64,000 nt of DNA from Paracoccus solventivorans (lineage in GTDB: Bacteria > Pseudomonadota > Alphaproteobacteria > Rhodobacterales > Rhodobacteraceae): the NCBI RefSeq assembly GCF_900142875.1, contig NZ_FRCK01000005.1, positions 1 through 64,000 of the forward strand, given 5' to 3'. Positions 49,248 to 57,976 of this stretch are shown piece after piece. Position 1 is the first letter of the stretch. Every line of letters starts with the position of its first letter. A program made the translations under genes and the position numbers. The notes beneath the pieces are model-generated. The model saw only the letters and a list, made by a program, of their open reading frames with translations, was not told where the DNA came from and did not search any database.

Positions 49248-50279
49248 TCAAGGTGCCAGCTCGGCGGCGATGCGGGCGACGATGGGGCGGGCCTCGGCCT
49301 CGGTCATGCCGGGGCGCAGGCGCTTGTCGTAGAGGATCTTCAGCAAGAGCTCGTCATGCGGGGTGAGGAAGGCGAATTCCTCGTCGTCGTTGAAGATCGA
49401 GGGGCGCACGTCGGGGCTGTCGTTGGCGAGGCCGAGGCCCTGGGCCAGTTCCTCGTGGATGCAGCTGAGCCGCAGCCGGTCGGGCAGTTCGGCGCGGATC
49501 ACCGCGACGGCGTTGGAATAGGGCTGGCCGGCGCCGGGGGAATAGGCGAAGACGGTGCAGTAATTCTGCGGCGCAAGCTCTTGGATTGCCATGATATCTG
49601 CGGCGGGGATGCCGGGGATGAGCTGCGCGAGCCGCGGGCCGATGGCGCGGCGTTCGTCCTCGGCCAGCAGCAGCACCACGAAATTGCCGGACTCGGCGGT
49701 CATGGCGATGGGGTGGCCGGTGACCCGCGACAGCCGCTGCACATAGTCGGCGATGTCGTTGCGGTCGCGGATGCGGGTGGCGGGGGGGACGGAATCGCCG
49801 AACTCGGTCACCACACGGACCGGGCGCTCCCAGCGGCGCAGCGGCGCCGGGCGGGATTCCGGCACCAGCCGGCCGTTGCGGCGGACATATTCGTCGTGGA
49901 GCGCGATCTGGATGAAATCCTCGGTCAGCTGCGCGGCGCTGGCCGGGGGGATGCCGTCGGCGCCGGGGCGCAGCAGCCCGCGGGCGAGCAGCGCGTCCTG
50001 CACGTTGCCCATGTATTGCGCCATGGTGAGGCTGGCGGGGCCCGGGGCGTGGCCGGCGGCCTCGCGCGCCGCCTGTGCGCGGTCGCGGCGCATCTGGGCA
50101 AGGTCGTCGGGCCGCGGCTCGGGGGCGGGGACCGCCGAGGGGCGCGGCGCCGGCAGCGGCGCCGGGGCCGGATCGGGGGCGCAGGCGGCCAGCGCCAGCG
50201 CCCCGGCCAGTGCCGCCAAGGCTGCCGGCCGCCATCCCCGTGGGGGGGCGGCGCAGGCGATGTCCATGCTGTCGGTCAC
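49248..50279 (-). CDS. DUF2927 lipoprotein, putative metallopeptidase-like
   Basis: 343 aa. The start is GTG 50279, with ATG 50267 as an alternative. A lipobox LALAAC (Cys at about residue 33) follows a hydrophobic run, so it is likely a lipoprotein. A Pro/Ala-rich linker precedes the DUF2927 domain (about 105-340) with FIQIALHDEY, FGDSVPPATRIRDRND and the conserved HEELAQGLGLANDSP (about 273). The His-Glu-Glu there suggests a zinc-peptidase-like site, which is inference. Gene order telA-DUF2927-SPFH suggests an envelope component of the same module. Confidence 0.78.
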   Translation of the reverse strand: MTDSMDIACAAPPRGWRPAALAALAGALALAACAPDPAPAPLPAPRPSAVPAPEPRPDDLAQMRRDRAQAAREAAGHAPGPASLTMAQYMGNVQDALLARGLLRPGADGIPPASAAQLTEDFIQIALHDEYVRRNGRLVPESRPAPLRRWERPVRVVTEFGDSVPPATRIRDRNDIADYVQRLSRVTGHPIAMTAESGNFVVLLLAEDERRAIGPRLAQLIPGIPAADIMAIQELAPQNYCTVFAYSPGAGQPYSNAVAVIRAELPDRLRLSCIHEELAQGLGLANDSPDVRPSIFNDDEEFAFLTPHDELLLKILYDKRLRPGMTEAEARPIVARIAAELAP

Positions 50280-50349
50280 GATGGTCGGGTCCCGTGTGAT
50301 GGGCGTTCGGGGGTGGGCGGCTGGCCGACTGGAAGGGCGCGCGCGGGGA

Positions 50350-51558
50350 TCAGCCCCGCGGAGTCACCCTTGCCTCGCCCATGTCGGCAGCGGTGCCGGG
50401 CGGCAGCGTGGCGCGGGCGCGCGAGGCGGCGAGCGTCTGGCGCAGGTCGCTTTCCATCTTCTGCAGGTCCAGCTCGGCGGCGGCGCGGCGGGCCTTGCCC
50501 TCGTCGGCGATGCGCAGGCTGTCCTCGATGGTGGCGATCAGCTCGGCGTTGGCGGTGCGCACCGATTCGATGTCGAAGACGCCGCGTTCCATTTCGGTGC
50601 GGATGCGGGCGTTGGCCTCGCGCAGGTTCCTGGCGTTCGCGGTCAGCAGGTCGTTGGTCAAGTCGCTGGCCTGCTTGACCGCCTGCGCCGCCTGTGCGCC
50701 GCGCTGGATGGTCACCGCCTGCGCCAGCTGGGTTTCCCACAGCGGCACCGTGTTCACCAGCGTCGAGCTGATCTTGGTGACCAGCGACTTGTCGTTTTCC
50801 TGCACCAGCCGGATCGAGGGCAGCGACTGCATGGTCACCTGCCGGGTCAGCTTGAGGTCGTGGACCCGGCGCTCCAGATCGTCGCGCATGGCGCGCAGGT
50901 CGCGCAGCTGCTGGGCCTCGATCACGTCGCCGTCGGTGGTCGAGGCCTGCACCTCGGCCTCTTTCGCGGGGATGGTCTTGGTGTCCAGCTCGTGCAGCTT
51001 TTCCTCGCCCGCGGCGATGTAGAGCGCGAGTTCGTCGTAGAAATCCAGCGTGCGTTCATAGAGCACGTCCAGCGACTTGATGTCCTTGAGCAGCGTGTGC
51101 TGGTGGCTTTCCAGGTCGCTGGTGATCTTGTCGATCTGGCCCTGCACCTGTTCGTAATTGGCGACGAACTTGGCGAAGGGGGCCGAGCGGCCCAGCAGCT
51201 TTTCCCACCAGCTGCGTTCGCGGCGCACGTCGAGTTCGCTGATCGAGAAGCCGCGGATCGTGGTCACGATATCGCGCAGGGAATCGCCGGCCGGGCCGAC
51301 GTCCTTGTTCTTGACGTCGGCCAGCATCGCCTGGCTGATTTCCTGCAACCCCGCCTGCGCGCGCGAGCCGAAATGCACCACCGAGCCGGTGTCGCGCAGG
51401 TCGATTTCGTCCATGCGGCGGCGGATTTCCTCGGCCACCGGGGCGGGGGCCTGTTCCAGCGGCACCACCTCGGCCGCCGGTTCGGGCAGCACGACGGAGG
51501 TGACCGCCTGAAGCTCGGGCAGGGTGGCCTCGGCGCGGGTCTGGGTTTCGATGCTCAT
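50350..51558 (-). CDS. telA: TelA/KlaA toxic anion resistance protein
   Basis: 402 aa from ATG 51558. TelA family (pfam TelA): a mostly helical protein with SRAQAGLQEISQAML, the WWEKLLGRSAPFAKFVANYEQVQGQI segment (as WWEKLLGR and FVANYEQVQGQI), ESHQHTLLKDIKSLDVLYE and LPSIRLVQENDKSL. Coiled-coil content is high; no membrane segment. TelA proteins give resistance to tellurite and to some membrane-active agents by an unknown mechanism, and R. sphaeroides has a telA locus. First gene of the leftward operon 51558-45739. Confidence 0.93.
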   Translation of the reverse strand: MSIETQTRAEATLPELQAVTSVVLPEPAAEVVPLEQAPAPVAEEIRRRMDEIDLRDTGSVVHFGSRAQAGLQEISQAMLADVKNKDVGPAGDSLRDIVTTIRGFSISELDVRRERSWWEKLLGRSAPFAKFVANYEQVQGQIDKITSDLESHQHTLLKDIKSLDVLYERTLDFYDELALYIAAGEEKLHELDTKTIPAKEAEVQASTTDGDVIEAQQLRDLRAMRDDLERRVHDLKLTRQVTMQSLPSIRLVQENDKSLVTKISSTLVNTVPLWETQLAQAVTIQRGAQAAQAVKQASDLTNDLLTANARNLREANARIRTEMERGVFDIESVRTANAELIATIEDSLRIADEGKARRAAAELDLQKMESDLRQTLAASRARATLPPGTAADMGEARVTPRG

Positions 51559-51873
51559 CGGGCGGTTTCCCTTGTTCGGCGGTCGGGGTCGGCGGGATCG
51601 GAAGGCCGGGTCCGCGGTTCAGCCGCGAATCCCCGCCGGGGCGGGCAGTTTCAGGTTGGGAGGATGGCGGTGTCTGTGCAAGTGGCGGCAGATGCGATTT
51701 TAATGGCGGACGGTCAACCGGATTAGGGGCAGAAAAGTTCCGAAAAAGCAACGCAGAGCCCCGAACCGCCGCCGGATGTGGCAAAACCGCGCGCCCTTGG
51801 TTCTCGCCTGCGTTGCGCGCGCGGGGGGGCGCGTGTATTCAGCCCGCAAGAATGTGTCGGGGAAGGATCGCGA
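51559..51873. other. Divergent promoter region between telA and fabF
   Basis: 315 bp. A relatively AT-richer patch (51690-51760) has GATTTTAATGG and GAAAAAGC and may hold the telA promoter. A GGGGAAGGA site precedes fabF. acpP, which usually precedes fabF, is absent. Confidence 0.5.
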
Positions 51874-53136
51874 ATGCGCAGGGTTGTCGTTACCGGACTG
51901 GGAATGGTCACACCGCTGGCCTGCGGGGTCGAGGAGACCTGGGCGCGGCTGCTGGACGGGCAATCCGGGGCCGGACCGATCACCCGGTTCGATGCATCCG
52001 ACGTGGTGACGAAATACGCCTGCGAGATCCCGTTCGGGGACGGCAGCGGCGGGACGTTCAATCCGGACGACTGGATGGAGCCCAAGGACCGCCGCAAGGT
52101 CGACGACTTCATCCTGTACGGGATGGCCGCCGCCGCGCAGGCGGTCGAGGATTCCGGCTGGGTGCCGCAGGCCGACGAGCAGCGCGAGCGCACCGGGGTG
52201 ATGATCGGCTCGGGCATCGGCGGGCTGACCACCATTGCCGACGCGGCGGTGCTGCTGAAGGAAAAGGGGCCCAAGCGGGTGTCGCCGTTTTTCATCCCCG
52301 GCGCGCTGATCAACCTGGCCAGCGGGCAGGTCTCGATCCGCTACGGGTTCAAGGGGCCGAACCATGCGGTGGTGACGGCGTGCTCCACCGGCGCCCATGC
52401 CATCGGCGACGCGGCGCGGCTGATCGCGGTGGGCGACGCCGACGTGATGGTCGCGGGCGGCACGGAATCGCCGATTTCCGAACTGGGCATTGCCGGATTC
52501 AACGCCTGCAAGGCCCTGTCCACCAAGCGCGACAACGACCCCAAGGCCGCCAGCCGCCCCTGGGACAAGGACCGCGACGGCTTCGTCATGGGCGAGGGCG
52601 CCGGGGTGATGGTGCTTGAGGAATACGAGCACGCCCGCGCCCGCGGTGCCAAGATCTATGCCGAGATCCTGGGCTATGGGCTGTCGGGCGACGCCTATCA
52701 CATCACCGCCCCCAGCGAGGATGGCGACGGCGGTTTCCGCTCGATGGCGGCGGCGCTGAAGCGGGCGGGGCTGGAACCCTCGGCCATCGACTACATCAAC
52801 GCGCATGGCACCTCGACCATGGCCGACGTGATCGAGCTGGGCGCGGTCGAGCGGCTGCTGGGCGATCACGCCGGCAACGTCACCATGTCGTCCACCAAAT
52901 CCTCGATCGGGCATCTGCTGGGCGCGGCGGGGGCGGTCGAGGCGATCTTCTGCACGCTGGCGGTGCGCGACCAGATCGCGCCGCCGACCCTGAACCTGGA
53001 CGACCCGCAGCGCGAGACCGCCATCGACCTGGCCGCCAACGCCGCGGTGCGCCGCAAGATCGAGGTGGCGCTGTCCAACAGCTTCGGCTTTGGCGGCACC
53101 AATGCCACGCTGGTGATCGGCAAGGTCCGCGACTGA
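51874..53136 (+). CDS. fabF: Beta-ketoacyl-ACP synthase II
   Basis: 420 aa from ATG 51874. Condensing-enzyme triad: Cys170 in VVTACSTGAHAIG, His in INAHGTSTMADVIE (about 309) and His in SSIGHLLGAAGAVEA (about 345). Elongates acyl-ACP in fatty acid synthesis, important for C16:1 to C18:1. It overlaps mltG by one base (TGATG), as in many alphaproteobacteria, but lacks the usual acpP immediately upstream. Confidence 0.97.
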   Translation: MRRVVVTGLGMVTPLACGVEETWARLLDGQSGAGPITRFDASDVVTKYACEIPFGDGSGGTFNPDDWMEPKDRRKVDDFILYGMAAAAQAVEDSGWVPQADEQRERTGVMIGSGIGGLTTIADAAVLLKEKGPKRVSPFFIPGALINLASGQVSIRYGFKGPNHAVVTACSTGAHAIGDAARLIAVGDADVMVAGGTESPISELGIAGFNACKALSTKRDNDPKAASRPWDKDRDGFVMGEGAGVMVLEEYEHARARGAKIYAEILGYGLSGDAYHITAPSEDGDGGFRSMAAALKRAGLEPSAIDYINAHGTSTMADVIELGAVERLLGDHAGNVTMSSTKSSIGHLLGAAGAVEAIFCTLAVRDQIAPPTLNLDDPQRETAIDLAANAAVRRKIEVALSNSFGFGGTNATLVIGKVRD

Positions 53137-54311
53137 TGTGGCGGGCCATCGCCTCGAACGCGCTGACGCTGCTGATCGTCATCCTGGTGGCGGTCGCGGT
53201 GGCGGTGGCCTGGGGCCGCAACCAGTATCAGGCGCCCGGCCCCAGCGAGGTGGCGCAATGCGTCGAGATCCCGCAGGGCGCGCGGCTGAACGAGGTGAGC
53301 AAGCAGCTTGAGGCGCAGGGGGTGATCACCTCGCCCTATATCATGCGCACCGGCGCCGATTACGCCGGCAAGGCCGGGCAGCTGAAGTTCGGCAGCTATC
53401 TAGTGCCGCCGCACGCCAGCATGGAAGATGTGGTCGATGTGATCACCGCCGGCGGGCCGTCCACCTGCGGCACCGAGGTGATCTTTCGCGTCGGCGTGCG
53501 GGCCAACACCGTGGTGCTGCGCGACCTGAACCCGGAAAACGGCCGCTACGAGGACCGGATCCGCCACGATCCCGCCACGGGCGAGCTGCCCGAGGCGCTG
53601 GAACAGGCGGTCGACAAGCCCGGCGCGCGGCTGCGCGTCGCGGTGGCCGAGGGCACCACCGCCTGGCAGGTGGTCGAGGGGCTGAAACAGGCGCCCTTCC
53701 TTGAGGGCACCACCGGCCCGATGCCGCCCGAGGGCACGCTGGCGCCCGATACCTACGAGGTCGGCCGCGGCGCCAACCGCCGCGAATTGCTGGACCGGAT
53801 GCGGGCGGCGCAGGACTCGATCCTCGCCGCCGCCTGGGAGGCTCGGCCCTTCGGGCTGCCGTATCAGACGCGGGAAGAGGCGCTGACCATGGCCTCGATC
53901 GTCGAGAAGGAAACCGGCGTCCCCGAGGAGCGCACCACCGTCGCGGCGGTGTTCGTGAACCGGCTGCGCGAGGGGATGCGGCTGCAGACCGACCCGACGG
54001 TGATCTATGGGGTGACCAACGGCCGCGAGGTCCTGGACCGCGGGCTGCGGCGCTCGGAACTGGACCGGCGCACGCCCTATAACACCTATCTGATCGCCGG
54101 GCTGCCCCCCACCCCCATCGCCAACCCGGGACGGGCGGCGATCGAGGCGGCGCTGAACCCGGCCGACAGCGATTACCTGTATTTCGTGGCCGACGGCTCG
54201 GGCGGGCACGCCTTTGCCCGCACGTTGGAAGAACACAACGCCAATGTCGCCCGCTGGCGCGAGATCGAGCGGGCGCGGGGCGAGGCGGAGGCTCCGGTCC
54301 AGACGGACTGA
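53136..54311 (+). CDS. mltG: Endolytic murein transglycosylase MltG
   Basis: 391 aa. One N-terminal transmembrane anchor (about 9-27); a LysM-like domain; then the YceG domain with TLAPDTYEV and catalytic Glu in MASIVEKETG (about 255), FVNRLREGMRLQTDPTVIYG and NTYLIAGLPPTPIANPG. It cuts nascent peptidoglycan strands at the inner membrane and ends their elongation. Coupled to fabF. Confidence 0.96.
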   Translation: MWRAIASNALTLLIVILVAVAVAVAWGRNQYQAPGPSEVAQCVEIPQGARLNEVSKQLEAQGVITSPYIMRTGADYAGKAGQLKFGSYLVPPHASMEDVVDVITAGGPSTCGTEVIFRVGVRANTVVLRDLNPENGRYEDRIRHDPATGELPEALEQAVDKPGARLRVAVAEGTTAWQVVEGLKQAPFLEGTTGPMPPEGTLAPDTYEVGRGANRRELLDRMRAAQDSILAAAWEARPFGLPYQTREEALTMASIVEKETGVPEERTTVAAVFVNRLREGMRLQTDPTVIYGVTNGREVLDRGLRRSELDRRTPYNTYLIAGLPPTPIANPGRAAIEAALNPADSDYLYFVADGSGGHAFARTLEEHNANVARWREIERARGEAEAPVQTD

Positions 54312-54321
54312 GAGTTGCGCG

Positions 54322-54372
54322 GCCGGAGCGGGGGCCAGCCCCCGCGCCCCCGGGATATTTGGGACCGCCCGA
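54322..54372 (+). repeat. Intergenic palindrome, GGGATATTT family (short form)
   Basis: GCGGGGGCCAGCCCCCGC is followed by GCCCCCGGGATATTTGGGACCGCCCG. The last 23 bases match the end of the copy at 45611. Just downstream of mltG. Confidence 0.85.
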
Positions 54373-54526
54373 ATCTCTCAGGCGCTGGTCTTTCGGGATC
54401 AGGGGCGAGTCTTGGGAGGCGGGTTCCGGGGGTGTTGCGTGCGGGGCGGTGGCGTGTTGCGTCGTGTAATTTGCTGATCTTATGTAATTAAATTGTGCGG
54501 ATCGCGGGTTCGCCTGCTGTTGCGGA

Positions 54527-54555
54527 TTGACTTTGCGAACGGTCTCGGATACACA
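54527..54555 (+). promoter_or_regulatory. Candidate sigma70-type promoter upstream of the GTA genes
   Basis: TTGACT (54527-54532), 17 bases, TACACA (54550-54555). It stands at the edge of an AT-rich patch (GTAATTTGCTGATCTTATG, TAATTAAATTG at 54465-54495), the least GC-rich stretch nearby. A terminator follows within 30 bases. Confidence 0.5.
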
Positions 54556-54582
54556 TTCCGACATGCTGGGAGAGATGGGCAA

Positions 54583-54614
54583 GCGGCCGGGTCGGTGACC
54601 CTCGGCCGCTTTTT
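54583..54614 (+). terminator. Terminator-like hairpin 48 bases before the GTA g1 gene
   Basis: GCGGCCG-GGTC-GGT-GACC-CT-CGGCCGC (2-base bulge) followed by TTTTTCG. Placed ~30 bases after the candidate promoter, it would release a ~55-nt RNA or attenuate transcription into the GTA cluster. Confidence 0.7.
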
Positions 54615-54661
54615 CGTTTCTCGCTCGTGCGGACAGGCACCGAGGGCAGGGCATCACATAA

Positions 54662-55060
54662 ATGGACATGAGTTTCGAGCCGGGGGGCGCACCGGAGGGG
54701 CCGTTCGTTTCCGCAAGGGACGGCGGCGCCGCGGGGCTGGAGCCGGGGCAGGCGATCGACGTGGCGGGCGAGATGTTTCGCGAGCTGGCCGAGGAGCTGC
54801 ACCGGCTGAGGGTCGGGCTGCGGGCCGGGCTGAAGGAGGGCGCGGCGGCAGAGCCCGGCGAGCTGTCCGGCGAGGTCAGGGAAGCGGCGAAGCTGGTGCG
54901 CGACCTGCGGGCCGCGACGCAGCTGGTGCTGGAGGAAAGGAACCGAGTTGACAAGCTTCGCAAGGAAATCGGCGGTCAGGCCGGAGCGGGCGGCCTTGAC
55001 CTTGACGCCGCACGAGACGAGATCGGGCGCCGCCTGGCTTGCCTGCGCCGGGCAGGCTGA
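54662..55060 (+). CDS. GTA g1-like small terminase
   Basis: 132 aa (ATG 54662; a second ATG at 54668). A central coiled coil is evident (FRELAEELHRLRVGLRAGL; VRDLRAATQLVLEERNRVDKLRKEI in parts). By position and character it matches RcGTA g1, the small terminase subunit that in GTAs has lost specific pac-site recognition, giving near-random packaging. Its last 113 bases overlap the start of g2, as in R. capsulatus. It is functional in appearance, but the cluster downstream is broken. Confidence 0.8.
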   Translation: MDMSFEPGGAPEGPFVSARDGGAAGLEPGQAIDVAGEMFRELAEELHRLRVGLRAGLKEGAAAEPGELSGEVREAAKLVRDLRAATQLVLEERNRVDKLRKEIGGQAGAGGLDLDAARDEIGRRLACLRRAG

Positions 55061-56357
55061 GGTCGACGAGTTCATCGGCGGGCTGTCGGACAATGCGCTT
55101 GCCAGCCTGCCGTGGCTGTTCGAGTTCTGGGCGCTGCCGCATCAGCTGCCGCCCGAGGGCGACTGGAAGTCCTGGGTGATCATGGGCGGGCGCGGAGCGG
55201 GCAAGACCCGCGCCGGGGCCGAGTGGGTGCGCGCGCAGGTCGAGGGCGCGAGCCCGGATGCGCCGGGGCGGGCGCGGCGGGTGGCGCTGGTGGCCGAGAC
55301 CTTCGACCAGGGGCGCGACGTGATGGTGATGGGCGACAGCGGCATCCTTGCCTGTTCGCCGCCCGACCGGCGCCCGGTGTGGGAGGCGGGGCGGCGGCGG
55401 CTGCTCTGGCCGAACGGCGCGACCGCGACGGTCTATTCGGCGCATGAGCCGGAGGCGCTGCGGGGGCCGCAGTTCGACGCGGCTTGGGTCGACGAGCTGG
55501 CCAAGTGGAAGAAGGCGGAGGAAAGCTGGGACATGCTGCAATTCGCGCTACGGCTGGGCGAGCATCCGCAGCAGGTGGTGACGACGACCCCGCGCAACGT
55601 GGGCGTGCTGAAGGCGATCCTGCGCAACCCGTCCACGGTGGTGACGCACGCGCCGACCGATGCGAACCGGGCCTATCTGGCGGAAAGTTTCCTGGCCGAG
55701 GTGCAGGCGCGCTATGCCGGCACGCGGCTGGGCCGGCAGGAGCTGGAGGGCGTTCTGCTGGAGGATGTCGAGGGCGCGCTGTGGACCACCGCGATGCTGG
55801 AGGGGTGCCGGGTGGATGCCGCGCCCGCGCTCGACCGGGTGGTGGTGGCGGTGGACCCGTCGGTCACCGGCGGTCCGGGCAGCGATGAATGCGGGATCGT
55901 GGTGGCGGGGGTGGTCTGCGAGGGGCCGCCGCAGGAGTGGCGGGCCTATGTGCTGGAGGATGCCAGCGTCCGCGGCGGGCCGGTGGACTGGGCGCGGGCG
56001 GCGATCGCCGCGATGGCGCGGCACGGGGCCGAGCGGCTGGTGGCCGAGGTCAACCAGGGCGGCGATCTGGTGGAGAGCGTGATCCGGCAGCTGGACCCTC
56101 TGGTCCCGTTCCGGGCGCTGCGGGCCGGGCGCGGCAAGGGCCTGCGGGCCGAGCCGGTGGCGGCGCTGTACGAGCAGGGCCGGGTCCGGCATCTGCGTGG
56201 GCTGGGCGCTTTGGAGGACCAGCTGTGCCGGATGACGGTGCGCGGGTTCGAGGGGCGGGGTAGCCCCGACCGGCTGGATGCGCTGGTCTGGGCGATCCAC
56301 GAGCTGATGATCGAACCGGCGGCGCATTACCGGCGGCCTCAGGTTCGGAGGCTGTAG
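54948..56357 (+). CDS. GTA g2-like large terminase
   Basis: 469 aa from TTG 54948, supported by a strong GGAGGAAAGG site inside g1. ATPase domain with Walker A GGRGAGKTRAG (about 78-88) and Walker B-like FDAAWVDELAKWK (about 173). Then the RNase H-like nuclease domain with VVAVDPSVTGGPGSDE (about 307) and RLDALVWAIHEL near the end (about 444), which holds late acidic residues. It packages host DNA into GTA heads. Intact in sequence. Confidence 0.93.
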   Translation: MTSFARKSAVRPERAALTLTPHETRSGAAWLACAGQAEVDEFIGGLSDNALASLPWLFEFWALPHQLPPEGDWKSWVIMGGRGAGKTRAGAEWVRAQVEGASPDAPGRARRVALVAETFDQGRDVMVMGDSGILACSPPDRRPVWEAGRRRLLWPNGATATVYSAHEPEALRGPQFDAAWVDELAKWKKAEESWDMLQFALRLGEHPQQVVTTTPRNVGVLKAILRNPSTVVTHAPTDANRAYLAESFLAEVQARYAGTRLGRQELEGVLLEDVEGALWTTAMLEGCRVDAAPALDRVVVAVDPSVTGGPGSDECGIVVAGVVCEGPPQEWRAYVLEDASVRGGPVDWARAAIAAMARHGAERLVAEVNQGGDLVESVIRQLDPLVPFRALRAGRGKGLRAEPVAALYEQGRVRHLRGLGALEDQLCRMTVRGFEGRGSPDRLDALVWAIHELMIEPAAHYRRPQVRRL

Positions 56358-56379
56358 GCGGCGGCGGCGGCTGGGGTGG

Positions 56380-56412
56380 TGCGGTCGCGGGGGTATTTGG
56401 GCCAGAAAGAAG
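56380..56412 (+). repeat. Degenerate GGGATATTT-family element inside the GTA cluster
   Basis: GCGGTCGCGGGGGTATTTGGG followed by CCAGAAAGAAG. The signature has lost one A. Lies in the 113-bp gap between g2 and g3. Confidence 0.5.
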
Positions 56413-56470
56413 CGGGAAGCGGTGGGGTCGTCCTTGGGGGGTGGCCCTTTTTCATGGACAGGAGGCACGC

Positions 56471-57733
56471 ATGGCGATGCGGTGGTTCGGGCGGCGTGGG
56501 CCGCGGGATGTCGGGAACGCGCCGCCGCGGGCGGTGGGTGAGGTCGAGGCGATGCCGGTGCCGGTGGCGGCGGTGCCGCCCGAGGTCAAGGCAAGCGCGG
56601 CCGGGCGGGTCGCGGCGGCGGCGCAAGGGGCCGGGCGGGCGCTGTGGGGCGGGCGCGACACCGGCGGGCTGACGAGATCGGGGTTCCTGGGCAACCCGGT
56701 GGGGTTCCGGGCGGTCAAGCTGATTGCCGAGGCCGCGGCGGCGGTGCCGCTGGTCTGTCAGGACGCCGAGCGGCGCTACGAGGTGCATCCGGTGCTGGAC
56801 CTGATGCGGCGGCCGAACCCGGCGCAGGGGCGGGCCGAGCTGTTCGAGGCGCTGTTCGGGCAGATCCTGCTGACCGGCAACGGGTATCTGGAGGCGGTGG
56901 ACGTGACCGACTCGGGCCTGCCCGCAGAGCTGCATGTGCTGCGCTCCGACCGCGTGAGCGTGGTTCCCGGGGCGGATGGCTGGCCGGTGGCCTATGAATA
57001 TGCGGTGGGCGGGCGCAAGCATCGCTTCGACATGACCGGCAGCCCCGACCCGATCTGCCATATCCGCAGCTTTCACCCCTCAGACGACCATTACGGGATG
57101 TCGCCGATGCAGGCGGCGCAGGTGGCGGTCGAGGTGCACAACTCGGCCAGCAGCTGGTCGCGGGCGCTGCTGGACAATGCGGCACGGCCCAGTGGCGCGA
57201 TCATCTACAAGGGGGCGGACGGGCAGGGGGTTCTGAGCCCCGAGCAATACGACCGGCTGGTCAGCGAGATGGAGAGCCACCATCAGGGCGCGCGCAATGC
57301 CGGGCGGCCGATGCTGCTGGAGGGGGGGCTCGACTGGAAGCCGATGGGATTCTCGCCCTCGGACATGGAGTTCCACCAGACCAAGCTGGCGGCGGCGCGG
57401 GAGATCGCCATGGCCTTCGGGGTGCCGCCGATGCTGATCGGGATCCCCGGCGAGGCGACCTATGCCAATTATGCCGAGGCGCATCGGGCGTTCTATCGAC
57501 TGACGGTGTTGCCGCTGGCGACGCGGGTGGCGGCGGGGATCGGCTGGTGGCTGAGCGAGCATCTGGGGGCCGAGATCGACCTGCGCCCGGACCTGGACCA
57601 GATCCCGGCGCTGGCGGAAGAGCGCGACCAGCACTGGCGGCGGGTCGGTGCGGCCGGGTTCCTGACCGAGGCCGAGAAGCGCGCGGCGCTGGGGCTGCCG
57701 CCGCTGGCCGCGGCCGATCCTGCGGGGGGCTAG
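56471..57733 (+). CDS. GTA g3-like portal protein (HK97 type)
   Basis: 420 aa from ATG 56471 (upstream CAGGAGGC). Phage portal (HK97 gp3) signatures: FRAVKLIAEAAAAVPL, LLTGNGYLEAVDV (about 140), HPSDDHYGMSPMQAA (about 195), and MAFGVPPMLIGIPGEATYANYAEA (given as AFGVPPMLIGIPG; about 315). It forms the dodecameric DNA gate of the head. Intact. Confidence 0.95.
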   Translation: MAMRWFGRRGPRDVGNAPPRAVGEVEAMPVPVAAVPPEVKASAAGRVAAAAQGAGRALWGGRDTGGLTRSGFLGNPVGFRAVKLIAEAAAAVPLVCQDAERRYEVHPVLDLMRRPNPAQGRAELFEALFGQILLTGNGYLEAVDVTDSGLPAELHVLRSDRVSVVPGADGWPVAYEYAVGGRKHRFDMTGSPDPICHIRSFHPSDDHYGMSPMQAAQVAVEVHNSASSWSRALLDNAARPSGAIIYKGADGQGVLSPEQYDRLVSEMESHHQGARNAGRPMLLEGGLDWKPMGFSPSDMEFHQTKLAAAREIAMAFGVPPMLIGIPGEATYANYAEAHRAFYRLTVLPLATRVAAGIGWWLSEHLGAEIDLRPDLDQIPALAEERDQHWRRVGAAGFLTEAEKRAALGLPPLAAADPAGG

Positions 57734-57734
57734 G

Positions 57735-57965
57735 ATGGAAGGGTCGAAGTTCGTCGACCGGCCGGGAATCTGGCATGAGCAGAAGCTCGAGGCGCAAGAG
57801 CGGATCATGGCGCTGCAATTCGGGCAGGTGGACCGGCGGCTGGAACGGATCGAGGCGCTGATCGAGGGGCTGGAGCGGCGGCTGTGGATGACGGTCTACG
57901 GCGTGGTCGCGGTGATCCTGACCCAGGCGGTGCAGTCGATCCTGCAATTCGCGCCGAAGGGATGA
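57735..57965 (+). CDS. GTA g3.5-like head formation protein
   Basis: 76 aa. A charged helical region (residues ~15-48; GQVDRRLERIEALIEGLERR) is followed by a C-terminal hydrophobic segment (VYGVVAVILTQAVQSIL). Matches by place and size the RcGTA g3.5 protein (RCAP_rcc01685 family). One base after the portal gene, and 11 bases before the protease start. Confidence 0.85.
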   Translation: MEGSKFVDRPGIWHEQKLEAQERIMALQFGQVDRRLERIEALIEGLERRLWMTVYGVVAVILTQAVQSILQFAPKG

Positions 57966-57976
57966 GGGAGAACGGA

